DNA of 64,000 nt from positions 186,001 through 250,000 of the forward strand of contig QPFY01000004.1 of NCBI GenBank assembly GCA_003665825.1, in the 5' to 3' direction. The position numbers and the translations under genes are program-made. Position 1 is the first letter of the stretch. Each line of letters begins with the position of its first letter. This DNA is from Microbotryum silenes-acaulis. Its lineage: Eukaryota > Basidiomycota > Microbotryomycetes > Microbotryales > Microbotryaceae. Below are positions 36,771 to 46,057 of this stretch, in pieces. The notes under the pieces were generated by a model. The model saw nothing but the letters and a program-made list of their open reading frames with translations, was not told the origin of the DNA and did no database searches.

Positions 36771-37328
36771 TGGAAACACGGAGAACCAGGTATACTAAGA
36801 CAGAGAGGAGGGGAACACACCCGAGGGGCCAAGGGAGGGGTTCGAAGCCAGAGATAGAGGTCCCCAGGGACTAACAGGCCGCAGCCAAGCCCCAGCTACT
36901 CGTCACCCCGACAGCGCCTGATGTCCTCCCTTGGCTGAGTCTCGAGTGCTGGCTGTTGAGCCGTTGGGGCCGAGCGAAAGACGATCCAATACAACGAAAC
37001 GAGCCTCGCCTTGACGCGAGGATGTCGACCAAAAAAACGAGCGACCTTTCTTCCCGATCCATGCTGTAGATCTTGACCAACGCGAACGAACGATCCATCC
37101 GACGAAATCCAACACACGGCTTAGGAATAAAAGGGGAAGTGGCTGAAGCGTAGTCAACAACCGAGCAACAGGAACGAGAAGAGGAAGGGAAGGGAAAAGG
37201 GGGGGAAAGGAGAGGGGAGAACTTCACAAAGCCTCCAACGCAAAGACGATCGACCGGGCTTGCCGATCCATCCAAGAACGAAGACCGCTACTGCGCAAAG
37301 TAGAGAGAGAGGTGCGCAGCCTGTATGA
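36771..37328. other. Non-coding spacer between repeat arrays
   Basis: No gene is supported. The minus strand has a few open frames of about 70-135 codons, with no recognised domain. Confidence 0.3.
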
Positions 37329-37991
37329 TTTTTTTTTTTTGTATGAAACTCATCGCTAATTTGCAAGACGAGAAAACCCCCTACGGAACTAAAGGAGATG
37401 CTGCCCAGTATGCACGATGATGACCACAACCGCCGCTCGATGCGTTGTAACTAGCAGAACAGACCAACTCGATACATCCGAGTTCAAGTCCCCCCCACCC
37501 ACGGTTGCTCCCTCCCAGAGACGAATGAAAGGAAGATTGAAGATAATACACAAGGAATCGGGAAACGATGGAGGAATTGTTGGTGGTGGTACATGTGTTG
37601 TACAGGCGAATCCGATCATAGTTGTACAATTGAACCTTCTTCGATCTTTTGACTTCAAATTTTTTTTTTTTTTTGTATGAAACTCATCGCTAATTTGCAA
37701 GACGAGAAAACCCCCTACGGAACTAAAGGAGATGCTGCCCAGTATGCACGATGATGACCACAACCGCCGCTCGATGCGTTGTAACTAGCAGAACAGACCA
37801 ACCCGATACATCCGAGTTCAAGTCCCCCCCACCCACGGTTGCTCCCTCCCAGAGACGAATGAAAGGAAGATTGAAGATAATACACAAGGAATCGGGAAAC
37901 GATGGAGGAATTGTTGGTGGTGGTACATGTGTTGTACAGGCGAATCCGATTATAGTTGTACAGTTGAACCTTCTTCGATCTTTTGACTTCA
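37329..37991 (-). repeat. 334-bp tandem duplication of an A-tailed retroposon end
   Basis: The stretch GTATGAAACTCATCGCTAAT starts at 37341 and again at 37675. The two copies match almost base for base over about 320 bp; I see only a few differences, near 37471/37805 and 37617/37951. Each copy is preceded on the plus strand by a T run (T12 at 37329-37340, T15 at 37660-37674). On the minus strand each is thus a 3' end followed by poly(A). The unit could be the 3' UTR end of the neighbouring minus-strand LINE, with a second, 5'-truncated copy inserted behind it. It could also be an unrelated retroposon. Confidence 0.65.
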
Positions 37992-39062
37992 GACCCCCCC
38001 TGAGACCGCCCTACTCCTTGAAGCCCCTTAATTCTTTGACACGCGTCGAACAAGGCCTCCGATGGCACAAACATCCCGCTCAATCCGAATGATCCACGTG
38101 GTCCAAAGGGGGGATGTAACCCCCTGCGACCGCAGCAATCACCTACCCCTTGTACCCAACTGCGCTGGATCTGCACCGCGGATTCCAAACCCCTTTTCGG
38201 TTACCAAAGTCGGCCCCCCCCCTCGCGACCGCACGACCCCAGATCACCCCCATTTCAATGACTGCAACTGCGAAACAGGCCTACTTCGCACAAAAACACA
38301 CAATCCCGAGATTTCCGGGGAAAGTCACGGAGCATGTGACAGTCCATTGGACACGCCTCGGTCTGCAGCGCGGGCGGGTGGCCGACAACACCGGCGCGCG
38401 GCTGGAGACCAGAGGCGGGGTATACCTTCCGCAGGGGCCTCGCTTCCCTGCGGCGTACTCCCAATCTCGGAACGCACACTCGAGTCCCGTTGTACGTGCA
38501 GGTGGTTCCCAATCACCGCAGATACTGGGGAAAGAAGGAGCATGAGGCCCACGACGGTGATGTCATTGTGTGGGACCTCGCTCGAGTGTGGATGTGTATG
38601 GCGGTTCGGTACCCGAGTCACCCGCCGCGCGGCCGCGACTCCGAGCGAGCAGCAAAGCAAGGAGAGGCGAGCCACGCAGGCAGTTTGTGCCGGCCTTGAA
38701 CAGGAGATCACGGAGTCGCTCGACCGAAAGAGAAGACAGACCCGGCCCTTGAGAGGAGTGGAAAACTCACGGCGTAGTCCAGGAGAGGGCCAAGGGGATC
38801 CGCTTTCGCTGTGTGTCATCGTGATGTGGCAGAAGCTCGAACCAAGGGCGACAATGCCCGCCGGCGCAAAGAACCCGAGGCTCCTGGGGAGTACGGAAGC
38901 CTATGAGGAGGAATGGCAAAAAGAGCGAGAGAAAACAGGTTCAGTAGTCTGGCGTGTTTGGGAGACATTTTGGAGATTGAGAAAGAGGGAAAGGGGACTT
39001 GTGTTTTTTATTTGGTTTTTGGTTTGTGGTTCTTGGCTGGGTAGGGAGGAGCGCCGTCTACT
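37992..39062 (-). other. Probable LINE 3' untranslated region
   Basis: This stretch lies between the stop of LINE ORF2 and the A-tailed repeat. Just after ORF2 the minus strand is A-rich (AAACCAAAAACCAAATAAAA near 39010-39035), which could itself be the tail. It is thus unclear whether the LINE ends here or at 37675. A plus-strand frame of 400 codons (38062-39264) runs across it into ORF2 and looks like chance. Confidence 0.4.
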
Positions 39063-42000
39063 TCATCGTGCCAATCTGAGCTCCAACCTCTCCTTCAGTC
39101 CCGCCATCTCCTTGTCCATGCTCGACATCGCTCTGGCGTGGCGATGGAGATCCCAGCGTCGGTTGCTGAGAGTGTCGAGCGCTAGCGCAATGAAGGCGCG
39201 GATTGGGCGCTTTTTCGACGTCGGAAGGCGAGCGCGCAGTCGAGGGAGGCCGTGCTCGATCTGAAGTGCCGTGTAGTCGAGGTCGAGGATCGACACGACC
39301 CCCAGCGCGTCGCAGAGAATGGACCTAGCTGCTTGCCAAAATTGAGAAGAGTCAGGGCAATCATGCCAAAAGTGAGTAAAGTCATCCTCCACCCCTGCCA
39401 GGCTGCATGCCTGCACAAGGCAGCAGGCTGAGTCGCCATGCCGCTGCACAAACTGGCGCTTCCGCGTTGGCGTGAAGTGGTACGCCAGCTTGAAGTGCAC
39501 CTCGCGCTCGCGGGCCGTGGCGGGCCCGGTGTGGAACCACACCCAGAAGAGTCGCCTTTCTTTGGGTGTGGCGAGTGATCCAGGGCGTTGTGTGTGGTCG
39601 AAACGTCGATGGTTGATGACGCGTCGAAGTCGCGCAATGGTGTAAGGTCTGTCCAAGTTCAACATTCTCCACTGATCAGCACACAAGGGGCCGGAGGGGA
39701 GGGGAAGTTTTTGATCAGGCATGCCGACCGGAGTCGCTCTGGGCAAGATGTGCTCGAGGGGACCGCCGGGCCGGACTCCAGGTGCTCCAACAACACGAAT
39801 GACGGGTGGTCGACGTGCGAGGACGGGAACAGGAGGCGGAAGCGGCGGGATGAGGCGATCGCCTGCGACCTGGATCCACGCCTGGACTTGATCGCGCTTC
39901 CATTGCCAAAGGTTGGACAGCTCCGAGCCGTCGCCTTGGGGATGCTTCTCAGGGGTCCAGGGCACCGTTGGAGCTGCGGGGTATTGGGCTCGCGCATAGA
40001 TGTCAGCGATGGTGCGTTCGAAACTGAAAAGCTTCGCCAAACGCTTATCCTGCTCCGAGAACGCCCGCGAGTCATGCAGACCAGGTTGGAGGGGAGAAAG
40101 AGAAAGAAAATTGGAGACCGAAAGTTTGGCAGGATCGACGACGGCAGGGTAGCGTTCAGCGACCGAGAGCACCGCTCGCCAGCGGGGATGTAGCTCCCGG
40201 GGTGCGTCGGCGTTCCTCCACGTCCACAGATCCGTAGCAAAGTCAAAGGTCGGAAGCGCTCGCCGGATGGAACTCCGAGCCAGATCGCTCCAAATCGCAG
40301 TTGACCCGCCGGCCAGCACGTCCCAAATCCGTACCGAGACTGAATCCACCACATCTTGGATGCTCACGACGCTGAGACCACCTCGCGCCCGTGCCGTGAA
40401 GACGACCGATTGCTTGTAGTCGCTGCGCCGCGGTCCTCCCTTCACAAAGTCGGCAAGCTTGCGCTCGATCGCCTTGATCACGTCGGATGGCGGTACGTCG
40501 GCGGAGAGAGAGTGCAGCACCTTGGAGATGCCGTAGCGGTTGAGATAGAAAGCCCGGGTATGATGCGTCATCCATCGGTCGCGCACCGAGAGAATCACTC
40601 GATCGACCCTTCGCTCAAGATCATGGAATCCCAGCCTGTTGTTGCCGTCAGGCGCAAACTGGAGACCGATCCAGGGAAGAGACTCGTCCGGTGCCACGAA
40701 CGACAGTTTGGACAAGTCCGCGCGATCCCACAACGTCGCGCCCAATGGCATCACCACGGTTTTGTCGGTGTTTAGACGGCCGTTCGTCGCGAGTCGCCAA
40801 TCCCGAGCTAACGCCTCGAGCGAAGCAATAGCTTCCGGTCCAGCGACAGCGACGACGGCGTCATCCGCGAACGCCAAATTGGTGATGCATCGAGTCTGCG
40901 GACGAGGAGCCAGCTCCGGAAGAGTGATAGTCAGCGCAATGTTGCGTCGACTGAGAGAATCAAGGAAGGGTTGGAATACCACATCCCAGACAGAAGAAGA
41001 GAGAGGATCGCCCTGGCCAAGACCGCACAGGAGTCGCACCGTCTCGGTAAGGAAACCGTTGACAATGTACCGCGCTGTGGACGTCTCGCCGTTGTAGAGC
41101 ATCCGCAAGACGCGCTGGAAAGATTCCGGCGCGCCGAGAGCCTCAAACACCGCAAAGACCCAATCGTGCTCGACCATGTCGTAAGCCGAGCTCTGATCCA
41201 GGGAGAGGAGCGCTGCTGTCGGGAACTCTGCCCCACGACCCCTAATCTCGTCGATCAGGAGCCTCAGATGCAAAGCCGCGTCCGCTGGTCTTCGCCCCTT
41301 GACGAACCCATGCTGTCCGGCCGGAAGAACATCGGGGAGGATCCGGTTCAGACGAGCCACGTAGACCTTGGTGAAGATCTTGTAGTCGCATTCCCGCAAG
41401 GTGATCGGACGATACGATTTGAGGTCGCACCGCGCTGCACCAGGTTTGTTGTGTTTGAATAAGAGGCGCACATTCGCCTGGCTCTGTTGTGGAGTAAGGG
41501 AGCCTCGAGTAATCAGCTCGTTGTAGGCTCGAGTCAAGAGAGGGGCCCAAAGCAAGGGGCAGGCTCGATACATCTCATAGGGGACCCCTGAAGGACCCGG
41601 AGATCGACCTTCGTGCGTGGTTCGAATCGCTGCGAGCACCTCGGCCTCGCTGATGGGCTCGGCAAGAATGTCGACGTGCGAATTCGAGAAGCGCCGAAGG
41701 AAGCGAGCGTCGGAAAGCGGGTCGTCACAAGGTCTTGCTGATCTGATGGGTCCCAAGAGCTCATCCCGCATCGTCACGACCTGTTCCGGATCCTTCGCTT
41801 CGACAAGGTAGTGCTGCTGGAAATGAGAATGGGTGTGCTCGAGCGCGCGCTCAATGTCAGTGGTGAGCTCGCCATCAGCGAGCCGGATACTCTGAAACTT
41901 CACATCCCGGGACCGAGCAGCCAGTTTGGCATGAACCGGACGACTGAGACGTTCCTCGGATGCAATCTCGGGAACGTGCGCCCTGATCCGGGACTGCCTT

Positions 42001-43103
42001 GCTCGCTCGTTCACAAGTTTGGTGAGAGCGTCGTGGGTGTTCGTCCAGTCGATGATGTCAAAGGGACTCAGCACCCGACGAGACTCAATGTCCTGCAGTC
42101 GAGATACCAGCATCATCTCGAGGGCGTTGCGCTCCCGAAACAGACGCCGAGACAGCTCGAGAGCTTGGACCCGAGACTCCGAGAGTACGCGCTGAAGGTC
42201 CGCGACCGGATCCCCAGACGGTGCTTGCTCAAGGAGAGGAGTGACGAACTCCTTAAACTCGGCGTGTTTGAAGGTCGACGAGTTGATGCGGGTCAGAAAA
42301 TGAGCCGCCTGGGGAAGGCAGAGCTCCGCTTCGACCTCGGCACCACTTGCGCGCAGCCTAAATGTGACCGTAACCGGTCGATGATCCGACATGGATCGAG
42401 AGATATTGTACAGAGTGGAAGCAGAAACGATCCGTCGCTCGTGTCGCCGCTGCACCAGAACAAAGTCGATGCGCGCGCGCGAAATGAGCCGGCCGTCCTT
42501 GCTGAGATGCGGGCGCGTGGTCGCCGGCGACAGTGGGTGCATGAGCCGAATGGCATCCGTGTACGCCCCGTCGAGCCGAGACATAAGCGCGGGCCAGTGG
42601 TGGGTGTTCGGGCGGTCCACCTGTCGCACTCGATCCACCGCGGGGATAGGGCAGTCGTTGAGATCGCCCGCGATGACCCGAATGTGAGAGGAGACGGTCG
42701 CCCGAAAGTGAAGGGAGGTGAAGAAGAGGAGGCGCTCGGCGGGTTGAACCGGAGCGTAGATATTGTTGAGTTCGACGACGTCCGTCGAACCCCGCACATC
42801 GAAGGTGGTCACGAGTAAGCGCCCGCCAAGAGACTGACGCGTGCGACGATGATCACCGAGAAGAGGAGAAGAGCTTGGAATCAAAGTGAGGCAGTGTTGA
42901 GAAAAGTAGGCCTCGCCCTGGTGGGACTGGGCGTACTCGTGGCGTATGTGAGATTGTCGTGATTTAGGAACATTGTGTTCCTGGAGAAGGATAGCAGAAG
43001 GGGGAGGTGTGAGCGAAGTGAAATACGAAAGAAGCAGACGACGTCGTTCAGGGGTATTGAAGCCCCTGTTGACGTTCCAGGTCATGATGATGAAGTCAAT
43101 CAT
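39063..43103 (-). CDS. LINE ORF2: AP-endonuclease and reverse transcriptase
   Basis: One uninterrupted frame of 1346 codons starts at ATG 43103. The N-terminal APE-type endonuclease (about 1-245) shows TWNVNRGFNT, LLQEHN, NNIYAP, AGDLND, ARIDFVL and the terminal SDHRPV. The reverse transcriptase (about 480-800) shows GPSGVPYEMY, LKSYRPITL, LLSLDQSSAYDMVEHDWVF, GLGQGDPLSSSV and the catalytic LAFADDAVV. The C-terminus has a Cys/His cluster (CCLVQACSLAGVEDDFTHF, then H-x3-C) of the zf-RVT type. I see no RNase H domain. The protein would nick target DNA and prime cDNA synthesis from the element's RNA. The intact frame suggests a young copy. It overlaps ORF1 by one base. Confidence 0.95.
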   Translation of the reverse strand: MIDFIIMTWNVNRGFNTPERRRLLLSYFTSLTPPPSAILLQEHNVPKSRQSHIRHEYAQSHQGEAYFSQHCLTLIPSSSPLLGDHRRTRQSLGGRLLVTTFDVRGSTDVVELNNIYAPVQPAERLLFFTSLHFRATVSSHIRVIAGDLNDCPIPAVDRVRQVDRPNTHHWPALMSRLDGAYTDAIRLMHPLSPATTRPHLSKDGRLISRARIDFVLVQRRHERRIVSASTLYNISRSMSDHRPVTVTFRLRASGAEVEAELCLPQAAHFLTRINSSTFKHAEFKEFVTPLLEQAPSGDPVADLQRVLSESRVQALELSRRLFRERNALEMMLVSRLQDIESRRVLSPFDIIDWTNTHDALTKLVNERARQSRIRAHVPEIASEERLSRPVHAKLAARSRDVKFQSIRLADGELTTDIERALEHTHSHFQQHYLVEAKDPEQVVTMRDELLGPIRSARPCDDPLSDARFLRRFSNSHVDILAEPISEAEVLAAIRTTHEGRSPGPSGVPYEMYRACPLLWAPLLTRAYNELITRGSLTPQQSQANVRLLFKHNKPGAARCDLKSYRPITLRECDYKIFTKVYVARLNRILPDVLPAGQHGFVKGRRPADAALHLRLLIDEIRGRGAEFPTAALLSLDQSSAYDMVEHDWVFAVFEALGAPESFQRVLRMLYNGETSTARYIVNGFLTETVRLLCGLGQGDPLSSSVWDVVFQPFLDSLSRRNIALTITLPELAPRPQTRCITNLAFADDAVVAVAGPEAIASLEALARDWRLATNGRLNTDKTVVMPLGATLWDRADLSKLSFVAPDESLPWIGLQFAPDGNNRLGFHDLERRVDRVILSVRDRWMTHHTRAFYLNRYGISKVLHSLSADVPPSDVIKAIERKLADFVKGGPRRSDYKQSVVFTARARGGLSVVSIQDVVDSVSVRIWDVLAGGSTAIWSDLARSSIRRALPTFDFATDLWTWRNADAPRELHPRWRAVLSVAERYPAVVDPAKLSVSNFLSLSPLQPGLHDSRAFSEQDKRLAKLFSFERTIADIYARAQYPAAPTVPWTPEKHPQGDGSELSNLWQWKRDQVQAWIQVAGDRLIPPLPPPVPVLARRPPVIRVVGAPGVRPGGPLEHILPRATPVGMPDQKLPLPSGPLCADQWRMLNLDRPYTIARLRRVINHRRFDHTQRPGSLATPKERRLFWVWFHTGPATAREREVHFKLAYHFTPTRKRQFVQRHGDSACCLVQACSLAGVEDDFTHFWHDCPDSSQFWQAARSILCDALGVVSILDLDYTALQIEHGLPRLRARLPTSKKRPIRAFIALALDTLSNRRWDLHRHARAMSSMDKEMAGLKERLELRLAR

Positions 43104-44590
43104 TACGATCGCGCCTTCGTTGCAGCAGCAGCTCCCTTGATGGACAACATAGGTCCGAATGTGGGTGAGGGGAGCGGGTCCGCAGCAGTCGATTCGTTCC
43201 AGTCCGATGTGCGCGCGACGCTGGTGAGACGCTGGATACGCTCGGACCGGCGAAGACCCTGGGAACTTCCATCGTCCACCTCCCGCTTGGGCTTGGGCTC
43301 GGGCTCGGGATCAAACACTGGACCTGGAGACGGCGAAGGCATCCAACCGGTCACAGACGGGGTGCGGTCCAACTCGGTGATCTCATCGTATAGACCAGCA
43401 TCCTGTTTGCGCTCGCGATCCGACACACGATTCATCCAGTCGTCGGGAAGGCCGTCCATATCAAGCTGATGGTGACTGGCCGATCGGGACCGCGTCAGCT
43501 CAGGGGTATGCTCAGGAGTCGTCGAAACAATCTCAGGCACAGACCCCGTCTCGGCCGACTGCGATTCCCCTTCTTCCGCGTCACTCGTCTCCGTGTGTTC
43601 CCCCTGGTTCCCCTCCGCTCCGCGGTCCTGCAGATCCGACAGATCCGAAGGCTCCAGCGGCGGCACCTCCTGCTGTTGTTCCAGCTGTGCCTCGACTACG
43701 CTCATCGCGTCCTCGTCGTCCTCGAGGGCCTGAGCGGGCTCCTCCTGCGCCTCCTCGGCTACGTCGCCGGCCAGACTTGCGAATGGGTTTGCGGCGACGA
43801 TGAAACCGCGAGGGGCGGATGCTGTGGGTGTAGAGCTTTGTGAACGAGTAGGGTAGACTCGTGGTGAGTTGTTAGTGTCCCTTGTGGGAGATGCGTTCTT
43901 CTTTGAACGCTTGGACGCGACAGGAAACATTGGGGGAGAGGGAGAGGCTACATCACCTCTGCGTTGTTTTTGGGGAGTCGAGGTTTGCTCGATGTTGCTT
44001 TGGGGCTCGGCCTGGGGCCTTTGGTTGTTGTTGTTTTTGTGGGCGGTCTGCTGACGCTGGACCGGCTTTTGAACGCAGTTGTCGGAGTGGCCTACAAAAC
44101 CGCATCGGCGGCACGAGGCTTCGGCCTCGTAGTCGTGGCGAAGGGGCGTGAGTGTTGCGAGTCGTCCCCGAAGGTCGATCCTCGTCGGTAGAACCTGCCG
44201 AAGTTGAGCACCGTTGTTCTTGAACAGGTCGTCGTCGTCGAACTGGACGATGGCCGCGTAGTTTCCTCGAGCGACGAGGTACGAGCCTTGAACGACCGTT
44301 AGAGGCTGCTGGAGTTGGAGCAAGTCGCACTTGTGGCCGTCCCCGGTAAGCTTGGCGACGACGCCTTGCAGTTTGTTCCAGAGGTCGTCGTTCGTGTATT
44401 CGGCCTCAGGACTGATAATGAAACGCAGTTCGACGACGTTTTTGACGAACGCCAAGCGCTTGCGGACTTGGGCAAAGGAGCGTTTCCACTCGATCTTGGT
44501 CGCCGCGTCGTGGACTTGGTCGAGCGCCGCTGCGCTAGCGCAGACCCGACCCTCAAGTGGGGACTTTATATTTAGCAACACCTCCCGCAA
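43103..44590 (-). CDS. LINE ORF1 (gag-like), probably 5' truncated
   Basis: The frame is open from the tRNA edge to the stop at 43103-43105. The only early ATG (44698) lies within the antisense of the tRNA-like gene, so the native start is probably lost. The N-terminal part holds a folded stretch (WKRSFAQVRKRLAFVKNVVE, then YLVARGNYAAIVQFDDDDLF) like the RNA-binding part of fungal LINE ORF1 proteins. One CCHC-type knuckle follows (CRRCGFVGHSDNC). The C-terminal half is acidic and Ser/Pro/Gln-rich. ORF1 proteins bind element RNA and form the particle. Its stop TAA overlaps the ORF2 ATG as TAATG. Confidence 0.75.
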   Translation of the reverse strand: MREVLLNIKSPLEGRVCASAAALDQVHDAATKIEWKRSFAQVRKRLAFVKNVVELRFIISPEAEYTNDDLWNKLQGVVAKLTGDGHKCDLLQLQQPLTVVQGSYLVARGNYAAIVQFDDDDLFKNNGAQLRQVLPTRIDLRGRLATLTPLRHDYEAEASCRRCGFVGHSDNCVQKPVQRQQTAHKNNNNQRPQAEPQSNIEQTSTPQKQRRGDVASPSPPMFPVASKRSKKNASPTRDTNNSPRVYPTRSQSSTPTASAPRGFIVAANPFASLAGDVAEEAQEEPAQALEDDEDAMSVVEAQLEQQQEVPPLEPSDLSDLQDRGAEGNQGEHTETSDAEEGESQSAETGSVPEIVSTTPEHTPELTRSRSASHHQLDMDGLPDDWMNRVSDRERKQDAGLYDEITELDRTPSVTGWMPSPSPGPVFDPEPEPKPKREVDDGSSQGLRRSERIQRLTSVARTSDWNESTAADPLPSPTFGPMLSIKGAAAATKARS

Positions 44591-44600
44591 TGGGCATGAG

Positions 44601-44699
44601 GGTGCGGTGGGACAGTGGTTACTCCGGCGATTTACTATCGATTTCCTCAAGTGGCATGTCGCTGCCATTTGGCTCCTGGGTTCAAATCCCAGTCGCACC
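44601..44699 (+). tRNA. tRNA-like gene, class II (Ser/Leu type), probable intron
   Basis: The acceptor arm pairs GGTGCGG (44601-44607) with TCGCACC (44693-44699). The A box TGGGACAGTGG differs from consensus at one position. The B box GGTTCAAATCC is perfect. The T stem CTGGG/CCCAG is perfect, and a T5 pol III terminator follows at once. A GCC/GGC hairpin between the anticodon and T arms is a long variable arm, so Ser or Leu is expected. The best anticodon stem is GCGAT/GTCGC with 26 nt between. That leaves a 7-nt loop plus a 19-nt intron and reads ACT (Ser) at the standard position. ACT is not a usual fungal anticodon, so the identity is open and the gene may be decaying. Confidence 0.6.
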
Positions 44700-45077
44700 T
44701 TTTTGTGCCTCTTGACAACCGTGACTTGGCTCGTTGCTTGAGATTGCTTGAGAATAATTGCAGCAATGCCTCTTTTTGCTGTTTAGACAGAACTGTGAGA
44801 CTGGATTATCTCCAATTTTTGCAAGGCAGATCGAGGTAGAACAAGGTGATCGCTTTGGCCCGGCGAGGGCAGACTTCGGATGTAATTCTCTGACAGAGAC
44901 AGAGTGACTCTATTTGACAGTAGCAGTCCCGAAGTAGCCTGCGAAACGAGGAAAGCAATCCTTTTTTAACTCTCTTACATAAGTTATTTGCGATTCGGGC
45001 ATTCACATCGAACATAGCTGCAGAGGATGGAGGTAAAGTTCTAAGTTCTAAGTCATAATTTCCAGCTAGTTACTACC
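44700..45077. other. Spacer between tRNA-like gene and Helitron-like element
   Basis: Nothing coding is seen. The T5 terminator of the tRNA-like gene begins this stretch. Confidence 0.3.
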
Positions 45078-45792
45078 TCTCTATATATAAAAAGGTGAGT
45101 TAAGGAATGTACCTAAAATCGCTGTTTTTAACTAGGTTGCGGCCCGGAGGGCCGCCTGTGGTGGATGTACCAGCATACTTTTGTGTCTGCCGCACCTGCC
45201 TGTGGTGTCCATGTTCCGATCAGAAGTCATGTACAAGCTCTGTGGCGATTTTTGTATTTTTCGTGCCGGTCGAACGAAGCTACAGCGTTCCCAGTATTTT
45301 CCTTCACTTTTTCGTTGATGTCAAACAGTGTTTACACTTATATTGTATTTAATGGACGGCAAGCGCGTGGCTTTGCATGACATTGCTTCTACAGCAGAGC
45401 TCCGCCTGACGCCTGACGCGCGGGGCGAGGCTGGCGTCTGTCACGTGATGCGGCGCGCCAGCGGTGTCAGGTTCACAATTATTTGCGTACTACTTGCACG
45501 GACGCTACGATGGCGTGCGTTGTCAAACATGGAAAGCCTCCGTGCTGTTCATCACGGTGACGCGCGACTCCATTTGTGAATGGCCGGAAATCAAGGCTGC
45601 ACTGTGGCCGAACGACAAAGCATGCCACCGTCCAGATCTCATTGCACAAATGTTTGAATGGGAGGCTGTTTCGGCGATGAATGGAAAATCTTTACGTTTT
45701 TTGTTTGTTTTTGTTTACCTCTGCTGAAATCATGTAGACTGTTCTTCGATTCTGAATTTCATCCGCCCGTTAATTTAACGGGATCCCACTGG
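45078..45792 (+). mobile_element. Helitron-like non-autonomous element
   Basis: The left end reads TCTCTATATATAAAAAGG. It is followed within 60 bp by GGTTGCGGCCCGGAGGGCCG, both typical of Helitron 5' ends. The right end has a perfect hairpin CCCGTTAATTTAACGGG (45766-45782), ten bases before a CTGG that fits the CTRR terminus and is followed by T. The base before the left TC is C and not the expected A. No Rep/helicase coding is seen inside the 715 bp. The call rests on end motifs only. Confidence 0.4.
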
Positions 45793-46057
45793 TCTTGTTC
45801 AAAGATTATCACCCACCGGCTCTTCTGAGGTCTCCTGAGAAAGAGGCTACCCTCTTAGGAGACCGGAGGCACTCGGGCGATTAGCCGACGCGCCTCGCTC
45901 CACCCGTTTTTCTTCCTTCGCACGCCTCCTCCGTCGCTCCGCTTGTTGACTCAGCCCAGCATCCTTCCTGCACAAGTTACACCTGTGCTGCTTGCGACGA
46001 AGATTGTTCTCGGTGCCTTCCGCCCGGTGTCAACTTACGCCAATCTACTTTGCACTC
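45793..46057. other. Spacer before the F-box pseudogene
   Basis: A short perfect inverted repeat, GGTCTCCT/AGGAGACC, lies at about 45822-45866. No coding sequence is supported. Confidence 0.25.

Larger units (their letters stand above)
37329..44590 (-). mobile_element. Non-LTR (LINE) retrotransposon, near complete
   Basis: The element has ORF1, ORF2, a probable 3' UTR and a poly(A) tail, all on the minus strand. Its 5' edge is next to a tRNA-like gene, at about 44575-44600. ORF1 has no ATG inside the element before residues well past its zinc knuckle, so the 5' end is probably truncated at the insertion point. I could not identify a convincing target-site duplication. The right boundary is inferred from where the tRNA starts; the left boundary depends on which A-rich tail belongs to this copy. 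Confidence 0.75.

Noticed and set aside
37480..37500. GAGTTCAAGTCCC resembling a tRNA B box
   Set aside because: There is no A box, acceptor pairing or terminator nearby; it lies in the A-tailed repeat and recurs in the second copy.
38062..39264. 400-codon plus-strand frame overlapping the end of LINE ORF2
   Set aside because: It has low-complexity, Arg-rich translation with no domain, runs antisense to a clear reverse transcriptase frame and begins in repeat DNA. It is a chance frame in GC-rich sequence.
41811..42818. 335-codon plus-strand frame antisense to LINE ORF2
   Set aside because: It mirrors the codon bias of the endonuclease/RT frame; all motifs are on the minus strand.
45120..45780. 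Coding frames of 60-90 codons inside the Helitron-like element
   Set aside because: They are short, overlapping on several frames and without Rep or helicase motifs.
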